Below the pieces are notes generated by a model. That model ran no database searches. It was not told the DNA's origin and saw nothing but the letters and a program-made list of their open reading frames with translations. Positions 9,829 through 18,175 of a stretch of DNA of 64,000 bases are shown piece after piece (the first letter of the stretch is position 1; the number at the start of each line of letters is the position of its first letter). The stretch lies in NCBI GenBank assembly GCA_947089905.1, contig CAMUMG010000008.1:87482-151481 (forward strand), read 5' to 3'. Source of the DNA: an uncultured Lachnospiraceae bacterium. Lineage in GTDB: Bacteria > Bacillota > Clostridia > Lachnospirales > Lachnospiraceae. The translations under genes and the position numbers were made by a program.

Positions 9829-10341
9829 ATGATTTTATTTGGAATTTATTCTTGGGTGCAAAGTATTTTATATCATATAATGGAATATTTACCATCGGGT
9901 ATTCGAACATGTATTTTTAAATTATGTTTAAATAAATTTGGAAAGAATTCTTTTATTGATTATAAAACTTATATTAGATATCCAAAAAGGGTAAGTATCG
10001 GAAATAATGTTACTATTAATAGAGGAGTAAGATTATTTCCATCTTATCATTTAAAAGACGTTATTATTGAAATAGAAGATAATTGTGCCATTGGTCCAGA
10101 GGTTTGTATGTTTGCCGCAGGACATGATTATAAAGAATTATCATTACCAAATACAGCAGCTAGTATACATATTGGAAGACATGTTTGGATTGGAGGAAGA
10201 AGTATAATTCTTCAGGGAGTGAATATTGGAGAAGGGGCGATCATTGCCGCAGGTTCTATAGTTACGAAAGATGTTGAAAGTTATAGTGTTTATGCAGGAG
10301 TTCCAGCAAGAAAGATAAAAGATAGAACGATAGATAAATGA
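9829..10341 (+). CDS. Hexapeptide-repeat O-acetyltransferase
   Basis: A 170-residue protein with left-handed beta-helix hexapeptide repeats: VSIGNNVTINRGVRL, VWIGGRSIILQGVNIGEGAIIAAGSIVTKD, ending in the usual YSVYAGVPARKIKDR. This is the maltose/galactoside acetyltransferase-like (WbbJ) family, which moves acetyl groups from acetyl-CoA to sugar hydroxyls. The candidate catalytic His lies in AAGHDYKEL (about residue 100). It is soluble and trimeric in the family. It sits between the YfhO gene and the aminotransferase, so the likely substrate is a sugar of this glycan or of its nucleotide precursor. It could instead N-acetylate an amino sugar made by the adjoining, now broken, aminotransferase. 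Confidence 0.85.
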   Translation: MILFGIYSWVQSILYHIMEYLPSGIRTCIFKLCLNKFGKNSFIDYKTYIRYPKRVSIGNNVTINRGVRLFPSYHLKDVIIEIEDNCAIGPEVCMFAAGHDYKELSLPNTAASIHIGRHVWIGGRSIILQGVNIGEGAIIAAGSIVTKDVESYSVYAGVPARKIKDRTIDK

Positions 10342-10360
10342 TAAGAAAAAGGAAAGAATT

Positions 10361-11257
10361 ATGATTAACTTTAACATACCACCGTATACAGGAAAAGAAA
10401 CTGAATATATAAAAAAAGCGATTGAGAATCATAAAATTTGTGGAGATGGAATATTTACAAAAAAATGCAGTGAATGGCTAGAAGAAAATTTCCATATAAC
10501 AAAAGCATTACTAACAACATCTTGTACACACGCTACAGAAATGGCGGCAATTCTTTTAAATATCAAAGAAGGAGATGAAGTAATTATGCCTTCTTATACC
10601 TTTGTTTCTACAGCAGATGCGTTTGTGACAAGAGGGGCAAAGGTTGTATTTGTAGATATTCGCCCAGATACCATGAATTTGGATGAAACTTTAATTGAAG
10701 AGGCAATTACAGAAAAGACAAAAGTAATTGTCCCTGTCCATTATGCAGGAGTTTCCTGTGAAATGGATACCATTATGCAGATTGCAAAAAAATATAATCT
10801 TGCGGTTGTAGAAGATGCGGCACAGGCGATGATGTCTACTTATAAGGGGAAAGCGTTAGGAACAATAGGTGATTTTGGCTGTATTAGCTTTCATGAAACG
10901 AAAAATTATTCTATGGGAGAGGGAGGAGCTATTTTTATTAGAGATGCAAATGATATTGAAAGGGCAGAAATTATCCGTGAAAAGGGGACAAATCGCAGTA
11001 AATTTTTCAGGGGACAGATTGATAAATATACATGGGTAAATGTTGGTTCTTCTTATCTTCCAAGTGATATGAATGCAGCCTATCTTTATGCACAGTTAGA
11101 AATAGCAGAAGAAATTAATCAAAATCGATTGAATTCTTGGAATTTATATTATAAATTATTAACTCCTTTAGAAAAAGAGGGAAAAATAGCACTTCCCATT
11201 GTCCCTAATGAATGTAAACAGAATGGACAATGGAAAGTCAGATTTAGATTCTGTTAA
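10361..11257 (+). pseudogene. Truncated dTDP-4-oxo-6-deoxyhexose aminotransferase (RffA/WecE type, DegT family)
   Basis: The frame encodes 298 residues, whereas this family usually has about 375. The N-terminal three quarters are well preserved: INFNIPPYTGKE at the start, the PLP pocket (SYTFVSTADAF, VEDAAQAM) and the Schiff-base Lys in SFHETKNYSMGEGGA. Homology appears to stop at VPNECKQNG, where the family continues with a conserved NxHMF-like segment; here nine unrelated residues and a stop follow. The DNA then continues, in another frame, as the tail of a CapK-type ligase. The enzyme would transaminate dTDP-4-keto-6-deoxyglucose to a 4-amino sugar using the RmlA/RmlB product. Loss of about 75 C-terminal residues makes activity unlikely. 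Confidence 0.8.
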
Positions 11258-11615
11258 ACTAAGAACAGTTGATAAAATCTATGGAAAATACTTAGATTTT
11301 ATTATTTTACCAGACAAAACAATTATTTCTCCTCATGTTCCAAAACAAGAATTGACACATTTATCTGGAATTAAAAAGTTTCAGATTATACAAAAGGACT
11401 TTTCAAAGATTATCATAAAAATTGAAAAAGATATAGATTATCAAGAGCATATAGAAAAAGAAATTTTAAAACGCTTAGATAAAGTATTTCATCATCAAAT
11501 TGTATGTAGTATTGAATATGATCAACAGTTAAGTATTAAAACTACAAATAAATTTAAGTGTATTCAATCTGATGTAGCACAAAATTTTTTGTCAGATAAT
11601 CCTATAAAATTTTAA
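11223..11615 (+). pseudogene. C-terminal remnant of a CapK/PaaK-family adenylate-forming protein
   Basis: This frame overlaps the end of the truncated aminotransferase. It reads as the last ~125 residues of the CapK (phenylacetate-CoA ligase-like) family: KIYGKYLDFIILPDKTIISP, then IKKFQIIQKDFSKIIIKIEKD, and a final KFKCIQSDV matching the usual GKFR-type end. The AMP-binding core and P-loop are absent. An ATG at 11223 is available but has no good ribosome binding site. The most economical reading is one deletion joining the 5' part of the aminotransferase gene to the 3' part of a capK-like gene, with the junction near 11222-11250. Any protein made would lack the catalytic domain. Confidence 0.72.
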
Positions 11616-11631
11616 AGGAGAAATATAATTC

Positions 11632-11991
11632 ATGATGTCAAAATTAAAGTTGATCATTCTTTTACATATCATATTCATCTTATATTCTCTTACAGGAGTT
11701 TCAAATAAGTTGGCAGCAAATGAAAAATTTTTTAGTTTTAGATTTTTAATGTACTATGCAGTAACTATTTGCCTATTAGGTATTTATGCTATAACATGGC
11801 AACAAATTATAAAATACATACCTTTAACAACTGCATTTGCAAATAAAGCAATAACAGTAATATGGGGAATTGTATGGGGAATTGTATTTTTCCATGAAAC
11901 AATTACAATTAGAAAATTAGTAGGAACACTATTTGTTATAACAGGAATTATTATTTATGCAAAAGCAGATGGGAAGGAAGAGAATGGATAG
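11632..11991 (+). CDS. EamA/SMR-family small transporter subunit (ArnE-like)
   Basis: A 119-residue protein with four predicted membrane helices: a start with KLIILLHIIFILYS, a middle YAVTICLLGIYAIT, and a final GTLFVITGIIIYAK. The IVWGIVFFHETITIRKLVG segment is typical of half-size EamA/DMT transporters. It is preceded by AAAGGAG and followed by an overlapping second subunit. Pairs like this (ArnE/ArnF) flip undecaprenyl-phosphate-linked sugars. Here the pair probably moves a lipid-linked sugar outward for an extracytoplasmic GT-C enzyme such as the YfhO protein upstream. The substrate is inferred, not shown. Confidence 0.78.
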   Translation: MMSKLKLIILLHIIFILYSLTGVSNKLAANEKFFSFRFLMYYAVTICLLGIYAITWQQIIKYIPLTTAFANKAITVIWGIVWGIVFFHETITIRKLVGTLFVITGIIIYAKADGKEENG

Positions 11992-12331
11992 TAAGGTTAT
12001 TTTATATTCTGGTATATTATTAATTGGGGTTTTTATTAGTGCAGTTTCACAAGTAATGTTAAAAAAGGCAGCACAAAAACAGTATCCGTCAAAACTAAAA
12101 GAATATCTAAATCCTACTGTAATATTTGCCTATGGTATATTTGTAGGAACTACGATTCTATCCGTGATCGCCTATAAAAAAATTCCCTTATCTATGGGAG
12201 CTGTACTAGAGACGAGTAGTTATATTTATGTTACTATTTTTGGTATAACAATATTTCATGAAAAACTTAATAAAAAGAAGATATTTGCACTTATCTTGAT
12301 TATAACAGGAATCCTTATTTCTATACTATAA
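11984..12331 (+). CDS. EamA/SMR-family small transporter subunit (ArnF-like)
   Basis: About 115 residues with four predicted helices, a relative of the preceding gene (shared GITIFHEKLNKKKIFA and ILIITGILISIL region). A longer frame opens at 11957, but the ATG at 11984 has a GGAAGG ribosome binding site at the right distance and overlaps the previous stop by only 8 bases. I therefore choose 11984, giving MDSKVILYSG. It probably forms a heterodimer with the upstream subunit to flip a lipid-linked sugar. It has one extra hydrophilic loop, with QKQYPSKLKEYL, between helices 1 and 2. Confidence 0.77.
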   Translation: MDSKVILYSGILLIGVFISAVSQVMLKKAAQKQYPSKLKEYLNPTVIFAYGIFVGTTILSVIAYKKIPLSMGAVLETSSYIYVTIFGITIFHEKLNKKKIFALILIITGILISIL

Positions 12332-12361
12332 CTTTTTAGAAAGGATTTATTTATTATAAAT

Positions 12362-13369
12362 ATGAAGATAGAAAAGGGAAGAATAGATTGGTTAGATAGT
12401 TTGAGAGGGCTGGCCGCTTTTTTAGTGGTAGTAGGGCATGTGGCAATTTTATTTAAAATATATTGGATAGAATCTATCATATATTTTTTTCATATGCCAC
12501 TTTTTTTTATGATTTCAGGAATTACCTATCAAATTTTTATAAAATATAATACAGTAAATGATCTAAAAAAATTATTTTGGAATAAAATTTCGAATTTATG
12601 TATACCTGCTTTTGTTTTTATTTCTTTAAGTATATTGATATTTAAAGATAAGAAAGATATCTTTTATTATTATAATTGTGCATGGTTTTTAATCCATTTA
12701 GCATTGATTATGACAATAGTGATTATCCTTGATTATTTAAAACTAAAACAAAAAAATATTGATAGATATGTGGTTATAAGTGCAAGCTTATTATGGTTTT
12801 TAATTGGAATAATACAGGTAATTCTAGTCAAAAGGGGATATATTGTTTACTCTAAATTTGCCTGTGAAATCTCAAAATTTTTTGGATATTTTGTTTGTTT
12901 CTATTTAGGAAAGAACATAAGCAATTTGTTACATAAAAAGGATTGGAAGAAAAAAATAGATATTAAACTTTTAGGAGTATGCTTTTTATTTTTGGTATTA
13001 CTTATTTTATTTACAGTAGCAAAGATTAATACAAATGACAGCTTACCTAAAATAATGATTGGTATACCTGTAAGTACTTTAATAATTATTTTGTTTTATC
13101 GTTATAAAAAGAAATGTAATAAGTTAGAAAGATTGTGTTCAAAATTTTCTATGGAGATATATTTGATTCATAATGTAATCATTCATGGAATGATTGTGCC
13201 ACTGATAGATTTTGAAAAGACATCTAAAATAAATATGATACTATTAATTATATTTGATATTTCTATACCAATATTGATTGGATCAATGGAAAGGAAAGTT
13301 AAATTATTCAAAATGATTTTTCGACCAACCAATTTTTATATAGATATAAAAAATAAGTCAAGTTTATAA
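12362..13369 (+). CDS. Acyltransferase family 3 membrane protein (OafA-like)
   Basis: A 335-residue protein with about ten membrane helices. The N-terminus [21 protein letters not shown] carries the conserved Arg and the family's His, and [13 protein letters not shown] is the second signature of acyltransferase 3. These enzymes O-acylate, usually O-acetylate, surface polysaccharides across the membrane. It lies between the flippase pair and rmlA and shares the operon. Its short length means it lacks the C-terminal SGNH domain of some relatives, so it probably works on a membrane-side acceptor. Confidence 0.85.
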   Translation: MKIEKGRIDWLDSLRGLAAFLVVVGHVAILFKIYWIESIIYFFHMPLFFMISGITYQIFIKYNTVNDLKKLFWNKISNLCIPAFVFISLSILIFKDKKDIFYYYNCAWFLIHLALIMTIVIILDYLKLKQKNIDRYVVISASLLWFLIGIIQVILVKRGYIVYSKFACEISKFFGYFVCFYLGKNISNLLHKKDWKKKIDIKLLGVCFLFLVLLILFTVAKINTNDSLPKIMIGIPVSTLIIILFYRYKKKCNKLERLCSKFSMEIYLIHNVIIHGMIVPLIDFEKTSKINMILLIIFDISIPILIGSMERKVKLFKMIFRPTNFYIDIKNKSSL

Positions 13370-13380
13370 AGGAGACCAAT

Positions 13381-14268
13381 ATGAAGGGTATCATTTTAGC
13401 TGGTGGTTCTGGTACAAGGCTTTATCCGCTTACTATGGTAACATCGAAACAACTATTACCAGTTTATGACAAACCAATGATCTATTATCCATTATCTACA
13501 TTAATGTTAGCAGGAATCAAAGAGATTTTAATTATTTCGACTCCACATGATTTACCAAATTTTGAGGATCTTTTAGGGGATGGAAGTCAATATGGAATAT
13601 CTTTATCCTATGAAATACAACCAAGTCCAGATGGATTAGCACAGGCATTTTTATTAGGAGAGAACTTTATTGGAAATGAGCCTTGTGCAATGGTATTAGG
13701 TGATAATATTTTTTACGGAAATGGTTTTCGTTCTATTTTAAAGAAAGCTGTTATGAGTGCAGAAAAAGGAACAGCTACAATTTTTGGATATTATGTCAAT
13801 GATCCAAAACGTTTTGGAATTGTAGAATTTGATACAGAGGGAAGGGTGATTTCTGTAGAAGAAAAACCAGAATATCCAAAGTCTAATTATTGTATTACAG
13901 GACTTTATTTTTATGATAAAAGGGTAGTAGAATATGCCAAAAAAGTAAAGCCTTCCACAAGAGGGGAGTTAGAAATTACAGATTTGAATAGAATTTATTT
14001 AGAAAATGAAACACTTCAGGTAGAGTTATTAGGACGTGGGTTTGCATGGTTAGATACAGGCACAATGGACAGTTTGGTAGAAGCATCAGATTTTGTTCAG
14101 ACAATACAAAAACGTCAGGGAATTGAGATTTCTGCACCTGAAGAGATCGCATATATTAACCACTGGATTACAAAAGAAACTCTTTTAAAATCGGCTGTAC
14201 GCTATGGAAAATCACCATATGGAGAACATTTAAAAAGAGTTGCAGAAGGAAAAATTAATTATATTTAA
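13381..14268 (+). CDS. rmlA: Glucose-1-phosphate thymidylyltransferase RmlA
   Basis: A 295-residue enzyme of normal length that makes dTDP-glucose from dTTP and glucose-1-phosphate, the first step to dTDP-L-rhamnose. The nucleotidyltransferase signature [11 protein letters not shown] is at residues 8-18, followed by [17 protein letters not shown]. The metal/sugar site is in [10 protein letters not shown] and [15 protein letters not shown] closes the active site. AGGAG lies 5-9 bases before the ATG. It is the first of four contiguous genes in the order A-B-C-D, so the pathway is complete here. Confidence 0.97.
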   Translation: MKGIILAGGSGTRLYPLTMVTSKQLLPVYDKPMIYYPLSTLMLAGIKEILIISTPHDLPNFEDLLGDGSQYGISLSYEIQPSPDGLAQAFLLGENFIGNEPCAMVLGDNIFYGNGFRSILKKAVMSAEKGTATIFGYYVNDPKRFGIVEFDTEGRVISVEEKPEYPKSNYCITGLYFYDKRVVEYAKKVKPSTRGELEITDLNRIYLENETLQVELLGRGFAWLDTGTMDSLVEASDFVQTIQKRQGIEISAPEEIAYINHWITKETLLKSAVRYGKSPYGEHLKRVAEGKINYI

Positions 14269-14289
14269 AGGTAGAAAAGGAGAAAATCA

Positions 14290-15321
14290 ATGAAAATTTT
14301 AGTGACAGGCGGTGCAGGATTTATTGGCGGAAATTTTCTTCATTATATGGTTCAAAACTATCCACAAGATCAAATGGTAAACCTAGATCTTCTTACCTAT
14401 GCAGGTAACTTAGAAACGGTGAAATCATTGGAAGATAAACCAAATTATCGTTTTGTACATGGTGATATTGCAGATAGAGATTTTATTATGAAGCTATTTG
14501 AAAAAGAAAAGTTTGATATTGTTGTTAATTTTGCTGCCGAATCGCATGTGGATCGTTCTGTAATCAATCCAGAAATTTTTATACAGACAAATGTACTTGG
14601 AACACAGGTATTATTGGATGCTTCAAAAACGTATGGTATAAAACGATATCATCAAGTCTCTACGGACGAAGTATATGGGGATTTGCCATTAAACCGAACA
14701 GACTTATTTTTTACCGAAGAAACGCCAATTCATACCTCCAGTCCATATTCAGCAAGTAAAGCAGGAGCGGATCTTTTGGTATTGGCTTATTATAGAACCT
14801 TTAAACTCCCGGTGACAATTTCACGCTGTTCAAATAACTATGGGCCATATCAATTTCCAGAGAAATTAATTCCCTTAATTATAATTCGGGCACTGGAAAA
14901 TCAACAGCTTCCTGTATATGGAAAAGGTGAGAATGTAAGAGATTGGCTGTATGTTACAGATCACTGTAGGGCAATCGATTTAATTATAAGAAAAGGAAAA
15001 GAGGGAGAAGTTTATAATATTGGCGGACATAATGAGAAAACCAATCTCGAAGTAGTGAAGATGGTTCTTAAGATACTTGAAAAACCAGAAAGTTTGATTC
15101 GTTATGTTACAGATCGTCCCGGACATGATCTCCGTTATGCGATTGATCCAAATAAAATGGAAAAAGAATTGGGATGGAAGCCGGAATATACTTTTGATAC
15201 AGGTATGGATAAGACAATTCAATGGTATTTAAGTAATAAAGAATGGTGGCAGAGAGTGATAAATGGAGAATATCGTAACTATATTAAAAATATGTATGAG
15301 AAGAGATTAATAGAAAGGTAA
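14290..15321 (+). CDS. rmlB: dTDP-glucose 4,6-dehydratase RmlB
   Basis: A 343-residue extended SDR enzyme using NAD+. It has the Rossmann motif GGAGFIGGNF at residues 7-16, the substrate loop STDEVYGDL with its catalytic Asp/Glu pair, and the YSASK catalytic Tyr-x-x-x-Lys. It converts dTDP-glucose to dTDP-4-keto-6-deoxyglucose. The C-terminal VRDWLYVTDHCRAID is also typical. It follows rmlA by 21 bases with its own AAGGAGA site. The product feeds RmlC; it would also have fed the broken aminotransferase upstream. Confidence 0.97.
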   Translation: MKILVTGGAGFIGGNFLHYMVQNYPQDQMVNLDLLTYAGNLETVKSLEDKPNYRFVHGDIADRDFIMKLFEKEKFDIVVNFAAESHVDRSVINPEIFIQTNVLGTQVLLDASKTYGIKRYHQVSTDEVYGDLPLNRTDLFFTEETPIHTSSPYSASKAGADLLVLAYYRTFKLPVTISRCSNNYGPYQFPEKLIPLIIIRALENQQLPVYGKGENVRDWLYVTDHCRAIDLIIRKGKEGEVYNIGGHNEKTNLEVVKMVLKILEKPESLIRYVTDRPGHDLRYAIDPNKMEKELGWKPEYTFDTGMDKTIQWYLSNKEWWQRVINGEYRNYIKNMYEKRLIER

Positions 15322-15324
15322 TCT

Positions 15325-15906
15325 ATGGGGAAGATTAAAGTAACACAAGATTGTAATGGAATTCAAGGTTTAAAAATAATAGAACCAGAAATATTTTGGG
15401 ATGAACGGGGTTATTTTATGGAAACCTATCAGGCAGAGGAATTTAAAAAGGCAGGAATTTTTAATACCTTTGTTCAGGATAATCAGTCAGCTTCAAAAAG
15501 GGGAGTATTGAGAGGACTTCATTTTCAGATTCGATATCCTCAGGATAAATTAGTACGAGTAATTAGGGGGGAAGTTTTGGATGTTGCAGTTGATTTAAGA
15601 GAAGATTCCAAAACGTTTGGTTCATGGTTTGGAGTAATATTATCGGAAGAAAATAGAAAACAATTCTTTATTCCAAAAGGATTTGCTCATGGATTTTTAG
15701 TTCTTTCAGAACAGGCAGAATTTTGTTATAAAGTGACTGATTTTTATCGTCCAAACGATGAAGGTGGAATTTCATGGAATGACAGAGAACTTGGAATTGA
15801 CTGGTTTGGAACAAAAAAGATAACCAAAAAAGATATTATTCTTTCGGAAAAGGATAAAAGATGGGAAAGCTTTCAGGTATATAAAGAACAAAGAAAAAGG
15901 AGTTAA
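15325..15906 (+). CDS. rmlC: dTDP-4-dehydrorhamnose 3,5-epimerase RmlC
   Basis: A 193-residue cupin enzyme of expected size that inverts C3 and C5 of dTDP-4-keto-6-deoxyglucose. The signature is present: DERGYFMETY, then RGVLRGLHFQ with the catalytic His, DVAVDLREDSKTFG, and FIPKGFAHGFLVLSE. The catalytic Tyr is in FCYKVTDFY. It starts 3 bases after the rmlB stop, so translation is probably coupled. Confidence 0.96.
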   Translation: MGKIKVTQDCNGIQGLKIIEPEIFWDERGYFMETYQAEEFKKAGIFNTFVQDNQSASKRGVLRGLHFQIRYPQDKLVRVIRGEVLDVAVDLREDSKTFGSWFGVILSEENRKQFFIPKGFAHGFLVLSEQAEFCYKVTDFYRPNDEGGISWNDRELGIDWFGTKKITKKDIILSEKDKRWESFQVYKEQRKRS

Positions 15907-15911
15907 ATTTT

Positions 15912-16766
15912 ATGAAGGTACTTGTTACAGGAGCAAAAGGACAATTAGGTTCGGATTTGCTGCTTTGTCTGCAAGAAAGAAAGATTCCATGTCTTGGTGT
16001 AGATAGAGATGAATTTGATATTACAGATACAAAAGCAACGAAAAATTTTCTGACAGAATATCACCCAGATGCAGTTATTCACTGTGCTGCTTATACAAAA
16101 GTCGATCAGGCAGAACAAGAGACAGAACTTTGTTATAAAGTTAATGTAGAAGGGACAAAAAATATTGCACAGATATGTAAAGTATTGGGATCGAAAGTGC
16201 TCTATCTTAGTACAGATTATGTTTTTTCTGGAACAGGAGAAAATTTTTATAAGCCACTAGATATACCCTCCCCACTTAATATTTATGGAAAAACAAAATA
16301 TGAAGGAGAACGTCACATTCTTGCTGAGTTAGAACAATATTTTATTGTACGGGTTTCTTGGATTTTTGGGAAAAATGGAAATAATTTTGTGAAGACAATG
16401 CTGCGTCTTGGAACAGAACAAAAAGAAATAAATGTAGTACAAGATCAAATCGGTTCTCCAACATATACAAAAGATCTTGTACCTCTTCTGTGCGATATGA
16501 TTATGACACAAAAATATGGAATTTATCATGCAACAAATGAAGGGGTATGTAGTTGGGCAGAATTTGCGAAAGAAATTTTTAGACAGGCAGGACTTTCTGC
16601 CAAAGTAAATCCAATTCTAACTTCCAAATATCCAACAAAAGCAGTCAGACCTATGAACTCTCGTTTATCAAAAGAGTGTCTTACAAAAGAAGGATTTCAA
16701 AGACTGCCAGTATGGCAGGATGCGTTAAAAAGATATTTAGAAGAAGATAGTATAAAAAGGATTTAA
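15912..16766 (+). CDS. rmlD: dTDP-4-dehydrorhamnose reductase RmlD
   Basis: A 284-residue SDR enzyme that reduces dTDP-4-keto-L-rhamnose with NADPH to dTDP-L-rhamnose, the last pathway step. It shows GAKGQLGSDL (nucleotide binding), NVEGTKNIAQ, STDYVFSGTG and the catalytic YGKTKYEGE (YxxxK). HATNEGVCSWAEFA and the RPMNSRLSKE tail are standard. It is the last gene of the long polysaccharide operon, with a strong terminator directly after. Confidence 0.96.
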   Translation: MKVLVTGAKGQLGSDLLLCLQERKIPCLGVDRDEFDITDTKATKNFLTEYHPDAVIHCAAYTKVDQAEQETELCYKVNVEGTKNIAQICKVLGSKVLYLSTDYVFSGTGENFYKPLDIPSPLNIYGKTKYEGERHILAELEQYFIVRVSWIFGKNGNNFVKTMLRLGTEQKEINVVQDQIGSPTYTKDLVPLLCDMIMTQKYGIYHATNEGVCSWAEFAKEIFRQAGLSAKVNPILTSKYPTKAVRPMNSRLSKECLTKEGFQRLPVWQDALKRYLEEDSIKRI

Positions 16767-16768
16767 TA

Positions 16769-16820
16769 TAGAATAAAAAATAAGTCGGAAATTTAATGTT
16801 TCTGGCTTATTTTTTATTCT
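16769..16820 (+). terminator. Strong rho-independent terminator after rmlD
   Basis: A 22-base arm (16769-16790) pairs with 16798-16820 around the loop TTTAATG. Only two G-T wobbles interrupt it, and a TTTTTTATT stretch lies in the 3' arm. The stem ends the polysaccharide operon. The A-rich 5' arm would also give a U-run on the other strand. Confidence 0.88.
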
Positions 16821-16846
16821 ATATATAAAATAAGTCTTTGGAAATC

Positions 16847-16876
16847 TTGATTTTTTTAATATATTTATGCTATGAT
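16847..16876 (+). promoter_or_regulatory. Probable sigma-A promoter
   Basis: TTGATT (16847-16852) and TATGAT (16871-16876) are separated by 18 bases, just after the rmlD terminator and about 40 bases before the next gene. The position suits a promoter for the hypothetical gene and the SIMPL gene. Confidence 0.55.
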
Positions 16877-16917
16877 AAAGAAATAAGAATATAAATAATT
16901 GTAACATGGAGGATGGA

Positions 16918-17424
16918 ATGGGAGAGAAAGAAAAAACTGTGGATATATTGGATATCAGGTATTATTTGGAACATCAGTTAATGCCTAGATGGTTTTTAAA
17001 GGATACAGAAGTTTTTTTAGCAGCACTATTAAAACCAAATGCAAATTTTCTTTATACAACTATACAGAAAATTTGCGAAAAAGAGGGAGTAGAGCTGCCT
17101 TATAAGAAGGAACAATATCAACTAGAATTATTTTCTATTTCGGAAGAAATAGAAGCGATTTGTATTACACTTCCAGAGCCAGAAAAATCTACTCTATGTA
17201 AACGTGTTTATTTATTATTCGATCGCAAACAAAAGAAATATAAATTTTTTACCATAGAAAGAGGAGATATATTTGAGTCCCGATGTACACTTAATTTTAT
17301 AGAAATGAATTTTTTATGTGGGTGGGATTTAGAAGAGGAGAATTTAGTACACTTAAATTATGCTGTTTGTCTAAATGGACAAGAGGAAGAAGTAAATAAA
17401 ATAAAAGAATTATTTTCAACATAA
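16918..17424 (+). CDS. Hypothetical soluble protein
   Basis: About 168 residues, not assigned to a family. An ATG at 16906 is in frame, but the TGGAGGA site at 16907-16913 sits just before the ATG at 16918, which I take as the start (MGEKEKTVDILDI). No signal peptide, membrane helix or cofactor motif is visible; the protein is mixed alpha/beta and acidic. RVYLLFDRKQKKYKFFTIER looks like a beta-hairpin, and FLCGWDLEEENLVHLNY is a possible conserved C-terminal block. It is transcribed from its own promoter and is followed 35 bases on by the SIMPL gene, which may be co-transcribed. Confidence 0.7.
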   Translation: MGEKEKTVDILDIRYYLEHQLMPRWFLKDTEVFLAALLKPNANFLYTTIQKICEKEGVELPYKKEQYQLELFSISEEIEAICITLPEPEKSTLCKRVYLLFDRKQKKYKFFTIERGDIFESRCTLNFIEMNFLCGWDLEEENLVHLNYAVCLNGQEEEVNKIKELFST

Positions 17425-17459
17425 ATTATGAAAAACAAAAGAAAGGATAATACAAAAAT

Positions 17460-18098
17460 ATGAGCCAACAAGTAATAAAAGTAACCGGAACAGGAAAAAT
17501 GTCAGTAGCACCAGATCAAATCTGCTTGACTTTTAGTTTGGAAGATACAGTGGGAAGCTATGAAAAAGCAGTCAAAATGTCAGTAAAGAAGACACAAGAG
17601 TTGAAAAACTGTTTAGTTTCTCTAAATTTTAAAGAAAGTGATTTAAAAACGCTCTCTTTTTATGTGAATACCAATTTTGATCAGGAAGATAGAAAAAAGA
17701 TTGTAAGTTATAGTTTTGTACATCGCATGAAGTTAGTTTTTGACAGAGATGAAGAACAGTTGAGCAAGATATTAGAAGCTGTGTCAAATAGTGAAACAAA
17801 GGCAACCTTTCAAATAGAATACCTCTTAAAAAATCCAGAAGAGATAAAAAGTAAACTTATGGAACAAGCTGTAAAAGATTCTAAAAGAAAAGCAGAAGTG
17901 TTAGCATTGGCAGCGGAAGTTAAATTGGGAAATATTGTAGAAATAAATTACTCTTGGGATCAAATAGAATTATATTCCAGACCTATGAGTCACAGTTTAG
18001 CAGTGCCTGCTTTTCTTAGTAAGAAAAGCTTTAATATAGAACCAGAAGAAATTTCTATTAGCGATACCGTAACCGTAGTATGGGAGATAGAAAGATAA
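17460..18098 (+). CDS. SIMPL (DUF541) domain protein
   Basis: A 212-residue protein covering one SIMPL domain. The typical opening VIKVTGTGKMSVAPDQICLTFSLED is followed by paired alpha/beta repeats (residues 20-110), then KDSKRKAEVLALAAEVKLG and a final ISDTVTVVWEIE strand. SIMPL proteins form oligomers, and many are secreted or periplasmic. This one starts directly with the domain and has no signal peptide or lipobox, so it is probably cytoplasmic. The function of the Gram-positive versions is not established. Confidence 0.85.
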   Translation: MSQQVIKVTGTGKMSVAPDQICLTFSLEDTVGSYEKAVKMSVKKTQELKNCLVSLNFKESDLKTLSFYVNTNFDQEDRKKIVSYSFVHRMKLVFDRDEEQLSKILEAVSNSETKATFQIEYLLKNPEEIKSKLMEQAVKDSKRKAEVLALAAEVKLGNIVEINYSWDQIELYSRPMSHSLAVPAFLSKKSFNIEPEEISISDTVTVVWEIER

Positions 18099-18175
18099 TA
18101 TACTTTTTTATCATTCATAATTTTCATAAGATTGCACAGACTGTTAGAAAATAAAAAAAGGAGCAGTCTATTCTT

